Below are positions 35,720-42,866 of a stretch of 42,880 nt of DNA, one piece after another. The translations under genes and the position numbers were made by a program. Positions within the stretch are counted from its first letter, which is position 1, and each line of letters opens with the position of its first letter. Location of the stretch: positions 302,189 through 345,068 of the forward strand of contig NZ_CP150484.1 of the NCBI RefSeq assembly GCF_037997115.1, written 5' to 3'. Under the pieces are notes generated by a model, which was not told where the DNA came from, did no database searches, and saw only the letters and a list, made by a program, of their open reading frames with translations. Origin of the DNA: Amycolatopsis coloradensis. GTDB taxonomy: Bacteria; Actinomycetota; Actinomycetes; Mycobacteriales; Pseudonocardiaceae.

Positions 35720-35948
35720 CGTCGTACGCTCCTTCTCCCTTGACTCTGATGGCTTGTTTCGGGCAGAGCCGGGCGGCGGAGATGGCCTGGTCCAGCCCGT
35801 CCCGGTCGACCATCCGGCGGATGCGGAGCTTGCCGTCCGGTCCGATCTTGAACGTGGACGGCGCCTCCATCTCGCAGAAGCCGAAGATCTCGCACCGCTC
35901 GTTGTCGACGCTGACGCGAGTGCCGCGCCGGATGCTTCCGAAGATCAT
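35712..35948 (-). CDS. single-cluster ferredoxin ([3Fe-4S] or [4Fe-4S])
   Basis: 78 residues. The Cys pattern C-x5-C (CEIFGFC) and a distal CP in LCPKQAI fits actinobacterial ferredoxins, with the middle Cys replaced by Phe in the CxxFxxC segment, typical of [3Fe-4S] types. EMEAPSTF follows as in P450-linked ferredoxins. The ATG at 35948 has a GGAG site. Feeds the neighbouring FAD reductase and probably the membrane haem protein. Confidence 0.88.
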   Translation of the reverse strand: MIFGSIRRGTRVSVDNERCEIFGFCEMEAPSTFKIGPDGKLRIRRMVDRDGLDQAISAARLCPKQAIRVKGEGAYDDE

Positions 35949-35966
35949 TGTTCGTTCTCCAAGTCG

Positions 35967-36572
35967 TCAGACCAGTTCTTCGACCAGGCCCAGCCGTTCC
36001 AGGTACCGGGCCGGCGTGAACCGCAGCGCGGTCAGCAGCACCGCGGGGACCAGCAGCGTGATCCCGCCGAACCACAGCAGGCCCAGATGCCCGTTGGCCA
36101 TGGCCCCGAAGAACGCGTGCAGCGTGGTGATCGCGACCGCCGGATAGGCGAGCCGGTGGATCCACAGAAAGCGCCGGTAGGAACTGAAGCGGCTGATGCC
36201 GCCGGTGAGCGCGACGGCGAGCATGACCTCGAGCCCGATGACGCCGAGTTCGTGCCGCGCGAGGGTGCCCGGCAGGAGCGGGATCGTGACTTGCGCCAGG
36301 GTGAATCCGTCGGGCAGGAACAGGAACGACATCGCGTGCACGACGCCGAACGACAACGTCAGGATGCCGAGCACCATATGCGAGTTGCGCAGTGCCTTCC
36401 GCCCGGTCAGCGACTTGATCCAGCCGGTCGCGGTGAGCACGCCCCAGCACAGGGTGAGGCACATGAAGCCGTACGAGATCCGGGCGGAGGTCTGCGCCAT
36501 GCCTTTGATGCCGGGGTCGGTGTCCGATTTCTGGGTCAGCACGATCACCACCTCGGACCACTGGTCATACAT
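35967..36572 (-). CDS. ferric-reductase-like transmembrane haem protein
   Basis: 201 residues, about six membrane segments. Candidate haem-ligand histidines are in HMVLGILTLSFGVVHAMSF, RHELGVIG and WIHRLAYPAVAITTLHAFFG, paired across helices as in the ferric reductase-like/MsrQ (YedZ) and cytochrome b561 folds. There is no fused flavin domain, consistent with electron supply by the separate ferredoxin and FAD reductase downstream. The start at 36572 has AGGAGA and overlaps the DUF4142 stop by 8 bp. Substrate unknown. Confidence 0.82.
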   Translation of the reverse strand: MYDQWSEVVIVLTQKSDTDPGIKGMAQTSARISYGFMCLTLCWGVLTATGWIKSLTGRKALRNSHMVLGILTLSFGVVHAMSFLFLPDGFTLAQVTIPLLPGTLARHELGVIGLEVMLAVALTGGISRFSSYRRFLWIHRLAYPAVAITTLHAFFGAMANGHLGLLWFGGITLLVPAVLLTALRFTPARYLERLGLVEELV

Positions 36573-37332
36573 TGATCTCTCCTGGGGCACTGGGAACCGG
36601 ATCGGGTTCGGTGGTGGCCGCGCGGTCGCGGGTCCGGGTGTTCTTGCCGCGCAGGGTCCGGACGGCGAAGAACAGTCCGCCGCCGAGCACCACCGCGAGC
36701 AGCAGGCCGAGCGCGAGGTCGCCGAAGCCGACGTCCATCGCGGCGTTGGCCGAATTCGACTGCGGCACCGGGGCTTCCGGCATCAGCGACTGGTCGACGA
36801 CGCCGGTGCTCTCCAGCAGGGTCATATGCCGCAGCACCGCCTGGTTGGCCGTGGTGGCGTAGTCACGGACGACGTCGTTGCGGGTACCGGCCCTGACCTG
36901 CGCGATGACGGGGAACAGCACACCGTGCGCGTACCGGAGCCGATTGGCGAAGATACGGTCGAACTCGCTGTCGTCGCGGGCGGCCTTCATCTCGCCGAGC
37001 CACGCGGACTGCTGATCCGACGGCTCGGACGGCAGGGCGATGCCGAACCGGTCGGCGATGGCGTGCGTCGCGGTGTCGAGCCTGCCGTGGTCGATCATCA
37101 ACGTCCGGCCGACTTCGCGGGTCCGCTTGCTCTTCCCGCGTTCCTGCGCCCACATCCCGGCGGGCATTTCCCACAGCCCGGCCAGTTTGACGTTGACGAT
37201 CAGGTTCTTGTCCGCCGCGGACAGGTCCTGTGCGTGCGCGTCGCCGACCGGGCCGAACAGGCTCACCACGGCCGTGATCAGCAGGACGAGCAGCGGGCGG
37301 ACGGGTCTGGGGAGGTCAGATGCCGAGGTCAT
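36565..37332 (-). CDS. secreted DUF4142 protein with C-terminal membrane anchor
   Basis: 255 residues. A signal peptide (residues about 8-33, cut near AHA-QDLSA) leads a helical domain with repeated His residues (MIDHGRL, LRYAHGVLFPVI, AVLRHMTLL) that fits DUF4142, a ferritin-like four-helix fold. A hydrophobic C-terminal stretch (LALGLLLAVVLGGGLFFAV) and basic tail (RTLRGK) anchor it outside. Start chosen as the ATG giving the signal peptide. Overlaps the lipoprotein gene by 17 bp. Whether it binds metal is unknown. Confidence 0.78.
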   Translation of the reverse strand: MTSASDLPRPVRPLLVLLITAVVSLFGPVGDAHAQDLSAADKNLIVNVKLAGLWEMPAGMWAQERGKSKRTREVGRTLMIDHGRLDTATHAIADRFGIALPSEPSDQQSAWLGEMKAARDDSEFDRIFANRLRYAHGVLFPVIAQVRAGTRNDVVRDYATTANQAVLRHMTLLESTGVVDQSLMPEAPVPQSNSANAAMDVGFGDLALGLLLAVVLGGGLFFAVRTLRGKNTRTRDRAATTEPDPVPSAPGEINV

Positions 37333-37876
37333 CGGCCTGCCAGGTGTCCGCGGTGAGCAGCACTTTCGTGCCGTCCGGCTTGGCGGGGAACCATGCGTCG
37401 TCGACACCTTGCCCGCCGGTGTTGCCGGGCATCGCGTCGTTGGCGTTGCGGTAGAGCGGCCAGCCGCCGAGCGTGATCTGCTCGGTGCCGTCTTCCCTGG
37501 TCACGCTGCCGACCAGAGCGCGATCGATCCCGGTGACCTCGAGGTCGCCGCCGGTCTTGGCGGGAATCCAGGTCCGAGAACAGGTTTCGGTGCAATTCGA
37601 CTTGGGCGGATTCACCGTGTCCTTGTCGTAGCGGTAAAGCGTGAAACCGTTGGTGTCGGTGACGATCGGCCCGAGGTCGAACAGGATCGCCGCCGTGACA
37701 CCGGGGGCGGGTTCGGCCGCGGGGTCGGGCATTCCCGGGATCTGCCCGGTACCGGCGGTCGAGGCCGCGCCGGGAGAGCCGTTCGGTCCCGCGGTACCGG
37801 TGGTACAGGCCGAGGCCAGCGCGACCGCGGCCAAGGTGAGAGTCAGAGGTATGACCGAGCGTGACACGGGGTTCAC
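37316..37876 (-). CDS. lipoprotein of the COG4315 YxFxxD repeat family
   Basis: 186 residues. A GTG start with AGGAGG gives an N-terminal signal with lipobox ASAC (LASAC-TTG), so it should be anchored to the outer face of the membrane. It contains one YxYxxD segment (LYRYDKD), a later GWPLYRNAND, and two near-adjacent cysteines in NCTETC that may form a disulfide. COG4315 proteins are of unknown function and often sit next to ferredoxin or haem proteins. First gene of the leftward cluster. Confidence 0.83.
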   Translation of the reverse strand: MNPVSRSVIPLTLTLAAVALASACTTGTAGPNGSPGAASTAGTGQIPGMPDPAAEPAPGVTAAILFDLGPIVTDTNGFTLYRYDKDTVNPPKSNCTETCSRTWIPAKTGGDLEVTGIDRALVGSVTREDGTEQITLGGWPLYRNANDAMPGNTGGQGVDDAWFPAKPDGTKVLLTADTWQADDLGI

Positions 37877-37946
37877 GGAAATCCTCCTGTCGGGGCCAGA
37901 GGAGAACGCCATCACCGCGGGGAGATGGCTTGCAGGCAGGTTTAAG

Positions 37947-37977
37947 TCCACTGTGGACAGTCATGATCCACAGTGGA
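37947..37977. promoter_or_regulatory. paired 11-bp palindromes in the ECF/lipoprotein spacer
   Basis: TCCACTGTGGA (37947-37957) and TCCACAGTGGA (37967-37977) are inverted repeats of each other, and each is itself palindromic. They lie in the 249-bp divergent spacer (37877-38125) between the lipoprotein and sigma factor genes. They could be a regulator site or a repeat element. A third copy of TCCACAGTGGA is at 10301-10311 inside chsH3. The rest of the spacer shows nothing I can assign. Confidence 0.45.
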
Positions 37978-38125
37978 TTCGGCGATGCGGGGGACAGCGC
38001 CGGGTCGGGGTCTTCGGTAGGGGATACGGTCACGAGCGGGAAACGGTTCAAAAAACTTTCCCACGCTCGGAGAACCTGGCCGGAACGGTTTTGGTGCTGG
38101 ACTTATCGCCCCTGAGCCCACAAAG

Positions 38126-38686
38126 ATGTGCCGCGTGGGACGCCACTCTCGGATACTGCAGCCAATCGTCGATCATGAACCCGCGTCGAACGGGCATGAC
38201 GACCTCATCAGGGCGTTGTACCAGGAGTTCGGATCCAGCCTGATGGCGTTCGTGCTGAAGCTGACCGGCCACGATCGCCAGTGGGCCGAGGACGTGGTCC
38301 AGGAGACGCTCATCAAGGCGTGGCGCAACGCCGGCAAACTCGACCGGCAGCCGGAAATGCTGCGCGCCTGGCTGTTCACCGTGGCCAGGCGCATCGTCAT
38401 CGACGGCTGGCGGAGCCGGAGCGCCCGCCCTCAAGAGGTGGAGGAACTGGAGTCGGATTCGATCGGAGTGCCGGACGAATCGGAGAAGACGCTCGCGGCC
38501 ATGATCGTTTACGAGGCCCTGCGCAATCTTTCCCCGGAACAACGCGAGGCCGTTCAGCAGACCTATCTTCGTGACCGCACCGTGAACGAGGTCGCGGCGA
38601 CGCTCGGGGTTCCGCCGGGTACGGTGAAATCGCGGATCCACCACGCTGTGCGCGCGTTGCGCAGGGCGCTGCAGGAGCGGGGGTGA
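38126..38686 (+). CDS. ECF sigma factor paired with zinc anti-sigma factor
   Basis: About 186 residues. Region 2 includes ALYQEFGSSLMAFVLKLTGHDRQWAEDVVQETLIKAWRN and region 4 includes NLSPEQREAVQQTYLRDRTVNEVAATLGVPPGTVKSRIHHAVRALRRAL. A standard two-domain ECF factor with no extra domain. Its stop overlaps the anti-sigma GTG (GTGA), so the pair is coupled. It is divergent from the lipoprotein cluster and a likely controller of it. The start is uncertain, as no clear ribosome site precedes 38126. A GGAAC at 38082-38086 is a possible ECF-type -35. Confidence 0.87.
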   Translation: MCRVGRHSRILQPIVDHEPASNGHDDLIRALYQEFGSSLMAFVLKLTGHDRQWAEDVVQETLIKAWRNAGKLDRQPEMLRAWLFTVARRIVIDGWRSRSARPQEVEELESDSIGVPDESEKTLAAMIVYEALRNLSPEQREAVQQTYLRDRTVNEVAATLGVPPGTVKSRIHHAVRALRRALQERG

Positions 38687-39441
38687 GCGAGGTGTCCGGA
38701 GCTGTCCACACGGACATCGCCGCCTACGTGCTCGGCGTCCTGGGCGAGGAGGATCACGCCAGGTTCGAAGCGCATCTGCTGGAGTGTCCCGAGTGTCAGG
38801 TCGAGCTGGTGGAGATGTACCACCTGCCCGACATTCTCGACATGGTCAAGAAGAGCTGGCCGGATCCGCCTGTGAAGGGTCCGGGCCCGCGGGTGCTGCG
38901 GATGCTGCTCGCGGACGCGGCCAAGGCGGGCCGTCGCCGTAAGGTCATCCGGCTCGCCACGGCCGCCGCCGTACTCGTGCTCGTCGTCGGCGGACCGCTC
39001 GCCGTCCTTTCGCTCACCGACCGTGAACCGGTCGTGACCCAGGCCGCGCCCACCGTCGTCACGTCGGTGGTGCCGCCGCCTCCGTCGTCGTCGCGGGAAC
39101 GTGAGACGGGTCCGGACGGCGGCGCCGCCCCGTTCGGCTGGTCCGAGGCGGGCAACGCGGTCGCCGCCGAGGTCACGGTGCAGGAGAAGGAGTGGGGCAG
39201 CGCCGTCGAACTCGAACTGCGCGGCCTCGTCGGCCCGATGACCTGCCAGCTTGTCGCCTACTCCCGCGGCGGAGAGGCCTACGCCGTCAACAACTGGAGC
39301 GTGCCGGCCAAGGGGTACGGTGTCCCCGGTTCCCCTGCTCCCCTCGTCATCGGCGGTTCGACGGCGCTGCGGAAGGCCGACATCGAACGCTTCGAGGTTC
39401 ACAAGCGGGATGGCACCGTGCTCGCCATCGTGCGCCGGTAG
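38683..39441 (+). CDS. membrane-anchored zinc anti-sigma factor
   Basis: 252 residues. The zinc-binding anti-sigma motif is His31-x3-Cys35-x2-Cys38 (HLLECPEC), with an additional His9. A membrane segment lies at about 90-111 and the C-terminal 140 residues are extracytoplasmic. That part is predicted to sense a cell-surface signal that releases the sigma factor. GTG start overlapping the sigma gene. The signal is not identifiable. Confidence 0.87.
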   Translation: MSEVSGAVHTDIAAYVLGVLGEEDHARFEAHLLECPECQVELVEMYHLPDILDMVKKSWPDPPVKGPGPRVLRMLLADAAKAGRRRKVIRLATAAAVLVLVVGGPLAVLSLTDREPVVTQAAPTVVTSVVPPPPSSSRERETGPDGGAAPFGWSEAGNAVAAEVTVQEKEWGSAVELELRGLVGPMTCQLVAYSRGGEAYAVNNWSVPAKGYGVPGSPAPLVIGGSTALRKADIERFEVHKRDGTVLAIVRR

Positions 39442-39643
39442 TCTTATAACGGAAAGATAACGGCCGGATCGCGTTTTGAACCGATCCTCGGCGGGCGCCG
39501 TATTCCCCAGTAGCCGGATCTGAATCGGCGGGCGAACAGAAGGGTTCGCCACGAATGCGGTAATCGGCGTATTCGACAAATGCGTGGCTCATGCCCGGGT
39601 TCGAGTGATCGGCGTGCCCGGAAAAGAATGAGGTGAGCAGCTA
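39442..39643. other. leader region of the DUF1996 gene
   Basis: The 202 bp between the anti-sigma and DUF1996 genes contain AT-richer stretches (TCTTATAACGGAAAGATAACGG at about 39442-39463) unlike the surrounding sequence, suggesting a promoter region. No operator or hairpin is obvious. Confidence 0.3.
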
Positions 39644-40735
39644 ATGGCACGAAATCAAGGGCGCCATCGGATCGCCCGCAGGACCAAGATCGCGACCGCG
39701 TTGCTGGGCTTGTCGATCGCGGTCGGCGGTCTGGTGGTGTCCACCACGACCGGCGACCCCGAACGCGCCGCCGCGGACGAGGTGGACAAGTCGCAGTTCG
39801 TCGACATCACCGAGGTCAGGCCGAACGTCGACAAGCCGGAGCCGGGCCGGAACGCCTCCACCGGCTCGTTCACCGTCGACTGCGGCCGGAACGAGAACGG
39901 GCATTTCAATCCCGACAACTTCATCGCGCAGCCGGGTGTCCGCAATGGTGCCCAGCATCTGCACGATTACGTCGGAAACCTTTCCACGAACGCGAACTCG
40001 GACAACGACAGCCTGCTGGGCGCCGGCACCACCTGTCGCAACGGCGACGAGTCGACGTACTTCTGGCCGGTGGTGCGGATCGATACCGAGGAAGAAGCCG
40101 GACGACAGCAGGGCCGCGACGGCGAACGGAATCGCCGGGACCGGAACGACCAGGAGCAGGTGCAGTCGGACGAGCCGAACGCGGACAACGAACTCGCCGG
40201 CAACGACGGCGAGATCCAGCGCCCCGCGGTCGTCGACATCACCTTCAAGGGCAACGCCAGGGAGAAGGTGAAGGAGATGCCGAAGTTCCTCCGGATCCTT
40301 TACGGTGACGCGAAGGTCTCCACGAACGGTCCCGCCAACGCGCGGGACAGCTGGACCTGCACCGGCTTCGAGAACAGGCTCATCAAGCAGTACCCGATCT
40401 GCCCCGAGGGCAGTGACGTCAAGCGGGTGCACACGTTCCCGAGCTGTCTCGACGGCGACAACATCGACAGCGAAAATCACCGGGATCACATCAAGTATCC
40501 CGACGAGAACGGCGAATGCGCGAACGGTCTCACCGCAGTCCCGGAGCTCACCATCTCGCTGACCTACCAGATCCCGCGGGGGATCCAGCTCGCCGGACAG
40601 TACAAAGTGGACGCGTTCCCCGAAGAGGACCACAACCCCTTCTCCGATCACGACGATTTCGCGAACGTGATGCCGGACCGGATCATGGACCGTCTCGTCG
40701 ACTGCGTCAACGAAGGCCGTCAGTGCCGCGAATGA
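39644..40735 (+). CDS. secreted DUF1996 protein
   Basis: 363 residues. A signal peptide (basic MARNQGRHRIARRTKI, then ALLGLSIAVGGLVV) precedes a domain with GQHLHDYVGN-like (HLHDYVGN, about 103-110) and HTFPSCLDGDNIDSENH segments that mark DUF1996. Residues about 150-195 are charged and low in complexity, probably disordered. The family is extracellular, and related domains occur in fungal secreted proteins; function unknown. Follows the sigma/anti-sigma pair, so it might be in its regulon. A ribosome site GAGGTGAG precedes the ATG. Confidence 0.82.
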   Translation: MARNQGRHRIARRTKIATALLGLSIAVGGLVVSTTTGDPERAAADEVDKSQFVDITEVRPNVDKPEPGRNASTGSFTVDCGRNENGHFNPDNFIAQPGVRNGAQHLHDYVGNLSTNANSDNDSLLGAGTTCRNGDESTYFWPVVRIDTEEEAGRQQGRDGERNRRDRNDQEQVQSDEPNADNELAGNDGEIQRPAVVDITFKGNAREKVKEMPKFLRILYGDAKVSTNGPANARDSWTCTGFENRLIKQYPICPEGSDVKRVHTFPSCLDGDNIDSENHRDHIKYPDENGECANGLTAVPELTISLTYQIPRGIQLAGQYKVDAFPEEDHNPFSDHDDFANVMPDRIMDRLVDCVNEGRQCRE

Positions 40736-40781
40736 CGCCCTGAAGCGGAAGCAGGAACCTGCGAAGAGAAAGGAAGATACT

Positions 40782-40827
40782 CCGGCCCGGCGGGTCCCCC
40801 CTACACCTCACCCATCCGCCGGGCCGG
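40782..40827. terminator. 12-bp GC hairpin after DUF1996
   Basis: CCGGCCCGGCGG (40782-40793) pairs with CCGCCGGGCCGG (40816-40827) around a 22-base pyrimidine-rich loop. It sits 47 bp after the DUF1996 stop, a likely terminator without a U tract. The rest of the 208-bp spacer up to 40943 shows no gene. Confidence 0.5.
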
Positions 40828-40943
40828 CCCTACCCGGAAACCGATCGACACAACTGAAGAACGCTCCGCAAGCATTCACCCGTCCTGTCGGTGGCTTCCC
40901 TCGGGAGGCTCGCCGGCAGGACGCTTTTCGGTAGGTTGGCGGC

Positions 40944-41501
40944 ATGGGTGAGCAAAAGGACCGCATGCTGCGCGGCGAGCTGTACCGGGACAACGACCCC
41001 GAACTGGTCGCGGACCGCAGGCGCGCGCAAGCACTCGTCGACCGGTTCAACGGCACGGGCGCCGAGGAGACCGGTGAGCGGGACACGATTCTGCGCGAAC
41101 TGCTGGGAAAGCTCGGCGAGGGCTCCTGGATCATGCCGCGGTTCCAGTGCGACTACGGCTATCTGATCGAGATCGGCGCCAACAGTTTCCTCAACTACGA
41201 CGCCATCCTGCTCGACTGCGCGCCGATCAAGATCGGTTCTGACTGCTCGATCGGCCCGCGTTGCCAGCTTTTGACGGCGCTGCATCCCATGGAGGACCAC
41301 GAACTGCGGCGGCAGCGCTGGGAGTCGGCCGCGCCGATCACCATCGGGGACAACGTCTGGTTCGGCGGTGGCGTCATCGTCTGTGCCGGAGTGACCATCG
41401 GGGACGACGTGGTGGTGGGCGCGGGCAGTGTCGTCACGCGTGACCTGCCGTCGAAGGTGTTCGCGGCGGGCAACCCGGCCCGCGTCATCCGCGAACTCTG
41501 A
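40944..41501 (+). CDS. maltose O-acetyltransferase-like hexapeptide transferase
   Basis: 185 residues, LacA/Maa/NodL family. An N-terminal helical segment (MLRGELYRDNDPEL, about 8-21) is followed by left-handed beta-helix hexapeptide repeats (IEIGANSFLNYDAIL, ITIGDNVWFGGGVIV, VTIGDDVVVGAGSVV). The catalytic His is in LLTALHPME. It transfers an acetyl group from acetyl-CoA to a sugar; acceptor unknown. Convergent with the Lrp gene, 3 bp apart. Confidence 0.87.
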   Translation: MGEQKDRMLRGELYRDNDPELVADRRRAQALVDRFNGTGAEETGERDTILRELLGKLGEGSWIMPRFQCDYGYLIEIGANSFLNYDAILLDCAPIKIGSDCSIGPRCQLLTALHPMEDHELRRQRWESAAPITIGDNVWFGGGVIVCAGVTIGDDVVVGAGSVVTRDLPSKVFAAGNPARVIREL

Positions 41502-41504
41502 GGC

Positions 41505-41972
41505 TCACCGGTCCACCGGCGTGATCCTGGTGCGGCGGCTGTGCTCGAACACCATGGAGGTGCGCACGTCGGCCACCTCGGGGCGTTCGGTCAGCTTGTC
41601 GATCACGAAGGCGTAGAGGCTGTCGTTGTCGGGCACCGCGACATGCAGGATGAAGTCCTCGGTCCCGGTGGTCACGTAGAGCCCGACGAGGTCGGGCAGC
41701 GCGTTGACCCAGTTCCGGAAGCCTTCTATGTTGCGCCGCGAGGGCGGGCGCACGCGCACCGCGATGAGCGCCTGCACCCCGCGGCCGATCGACGGCAGAT
41801 CCACGTCCAGCAGCGCGCCGCGGATCACGCCGCGTTCCCGCAGCCCGCGGGTGCGGTCCAGCGCGGTGGTCGGCGAAACGCCCACCGCGGCGGCCACTTC
41901 GCGGTTGGTCTTCCGTGCGTCCGACTGCAATTGCGCCAGGATCGCCTTATCAAGTTCGTCCAGTCGCGCCAT
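41505..41972 (-). CDS. Lrp/AsnC-family transcriptional regulator
   Basis: 155 residues. The N-terminal HTH covers LDELDKAILAQLQSDARKTN and REVAAAVGVSPTTALDRTRGL (about 4-45). A C-terminal RAM ligand-binding domain follows, with VQALIAVRVRP and VTTGTEDFILHVAV strands. It probably regulates the divergent DUF2000 gene and itself. Ligand unknown, most often an amino acid in this family. Confidence 0.88.
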   Translation of the reverse strand: MARLDELDKAILAQLQSDARKTNREVAAAVGVSPTTALDRTRGLRERGVIRGALLDVDLPSIGRGVQALIAVRVRPPSRRNIEGFRNWVNALPDLVGLYVTTGTEDFILHVAVPDNDSLYAFVIDKLTERPEVADVRTSMVFEHSRRTRITPVDR

Positions 41973-41994
41973 CTCGCGCCTCTCGCCGTATTAA

Positions 41995-42022
41995 GTACGA
42001 ACACGGTGGACTGTACTCGTAC
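41995..42022. promoter_or_regulatory. inverted repeat in the lrp/DUF2000 spacer
   Basis: GTACGA (41995-42000) and TCGTAC (42017-42022) are perfect inverted repeats separated by 16 bp, between the divergent Lrp and DUF2000 genes and 22 bp before the Lrp start. A plausible operator for the Lrp protein. Confidence 0.5.
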
Positions 42023-42076
42023 GTCCTCCTTAGCTTGACCTTGTTCATCCGTTGAAGTGAGCAGGAGATCAGCTGA

Positions 42077-42553
42077 ATGTCCGAGCACGGTACGGCCATC
42101 GGATTCACCCCCGACGAAATCGACCTGACCGCGTCCACCCGGTCGGCCCGGTTGAAGTGGGTCATCGTGGTCAACAGCGAGCTGCCGCCGGGCCGGGCGG
42201 CGAACGCGGCCGTCTGCACCGCCGTCGCCACGGCGAAGTCGGTGACCGGACTGCTGGGGGACGAAGCGGTCGACGCGAACGGCGAGCACTACTCGGGCCT
42301 GCCGTGGACCGGCTGCTCGGTGCTGGCGGCCGACGCCGCGCAGCTCCGGGCCATCCGGACCAAGGCCGCGGCCTCGCCGGGCTGCCACGTCGCCGACATG
42401 CCCGCCGTCGCCCAGCAGATCCGCGTCTACACCGATTTCCTCGCGACGATGAAGGAGATCCCGACCGAGGAGATGGACTTCTGCGCCATCGGCATCGTCG
42501 GCCCGCGCAACCGGATCGACAAGCTGGTCGGGAAACTGCCGCTGATGCCCTGA
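42077..42553 (+). CDS. DUF2000 family protein
   Basis: 158 residues. LKWVIVVNSELPPGRAANAAV followed by the strand LLGDEAVDANGEHYSGLPW and the ending DFCAIGIVGPRNRIDKLVGKLPL fit DUF2000, which has a peptidyl-tRNA hydrolase-like (PTH2) fold. Biochemical function unknown. The divergent Lrp regulator suggests small-molecule control. Confidence 0.85.
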   Translation: MSEHGTAIGFTPDEIDLTASTRSARLKWVIVVNSELPPGRAANAAVCTAVATAKSVTGLLGDEAVDANGEHYSGLPWTGCSVLAADAAQLRAIRTKAAASPGCHVADMPAVAQQIRVYTDFLATMKEIPTEEMDFCAIGIVGPRNRIDKLVGKLPLMP

Positions 42554-42866
42554 GCGGGCGGCCCTTCGGTACAGGTGGTCGTGAGTGGCGATTCGGGTTA
42601 GGGCCAAGAGTGTCTTAGGTACCTACTGACTGGGTTTGACTGCGGCTGATCATGTGTCCGTGAAGGCCTCCTTGCCTACCCTGAAGGTAGTGAAGGAGGC
42701 CTTCACTACGGTCAAGGTAAGCGCTCTCGTCCCAGGTACACCAGCGACCACAGCAGGCACAGCGGCCGCGCGCGAAGGCCCCCTTCCCTCGGCTCAGCCG
42801 AGGAAACTCGACCTTCACACCCTGAAGTACATGAAGGTCCCCTTCCTTGCGCCAGGCGCAAGGAAG
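42554..42866. repeat. gene-free hairpin cluster at the right end
   Basis: No gene is supported here. TGAAGGCCTCCTT (42661-42673) pairs with AAGGAGGCCTTCA (42693-42705) and encloses CCTACC/GGTAG-type sequence like the hairpin at 34077. CCTCGGCT (42787-42794) pairs with 42796-42803. CTTCCTTGCGC (42842-42852) pairs with GCGCAAGGAAG (42856-42866), and the adapter begins at the next base. Confidence 0.6.

Noticed and set aside
34397..35948. Reductase/ferredoxin pair as P450 redox partners
   Set aside because: No P450 gene is in the window, and the pair sits in a cluster with a membrane haem protein; the P450 reading is possible but not favoured.
38042..38049. AACGGTT as a KstR site in the ECF spacer
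   Set aside because: The spacing of AAC and GTT is 1 bp, not 2, and no sterol gene is adjacent.
42615..42818. 67-residue minus-strand open frame at the right end
   Set aside because: It lies over hairpin repeats and has no coding character.
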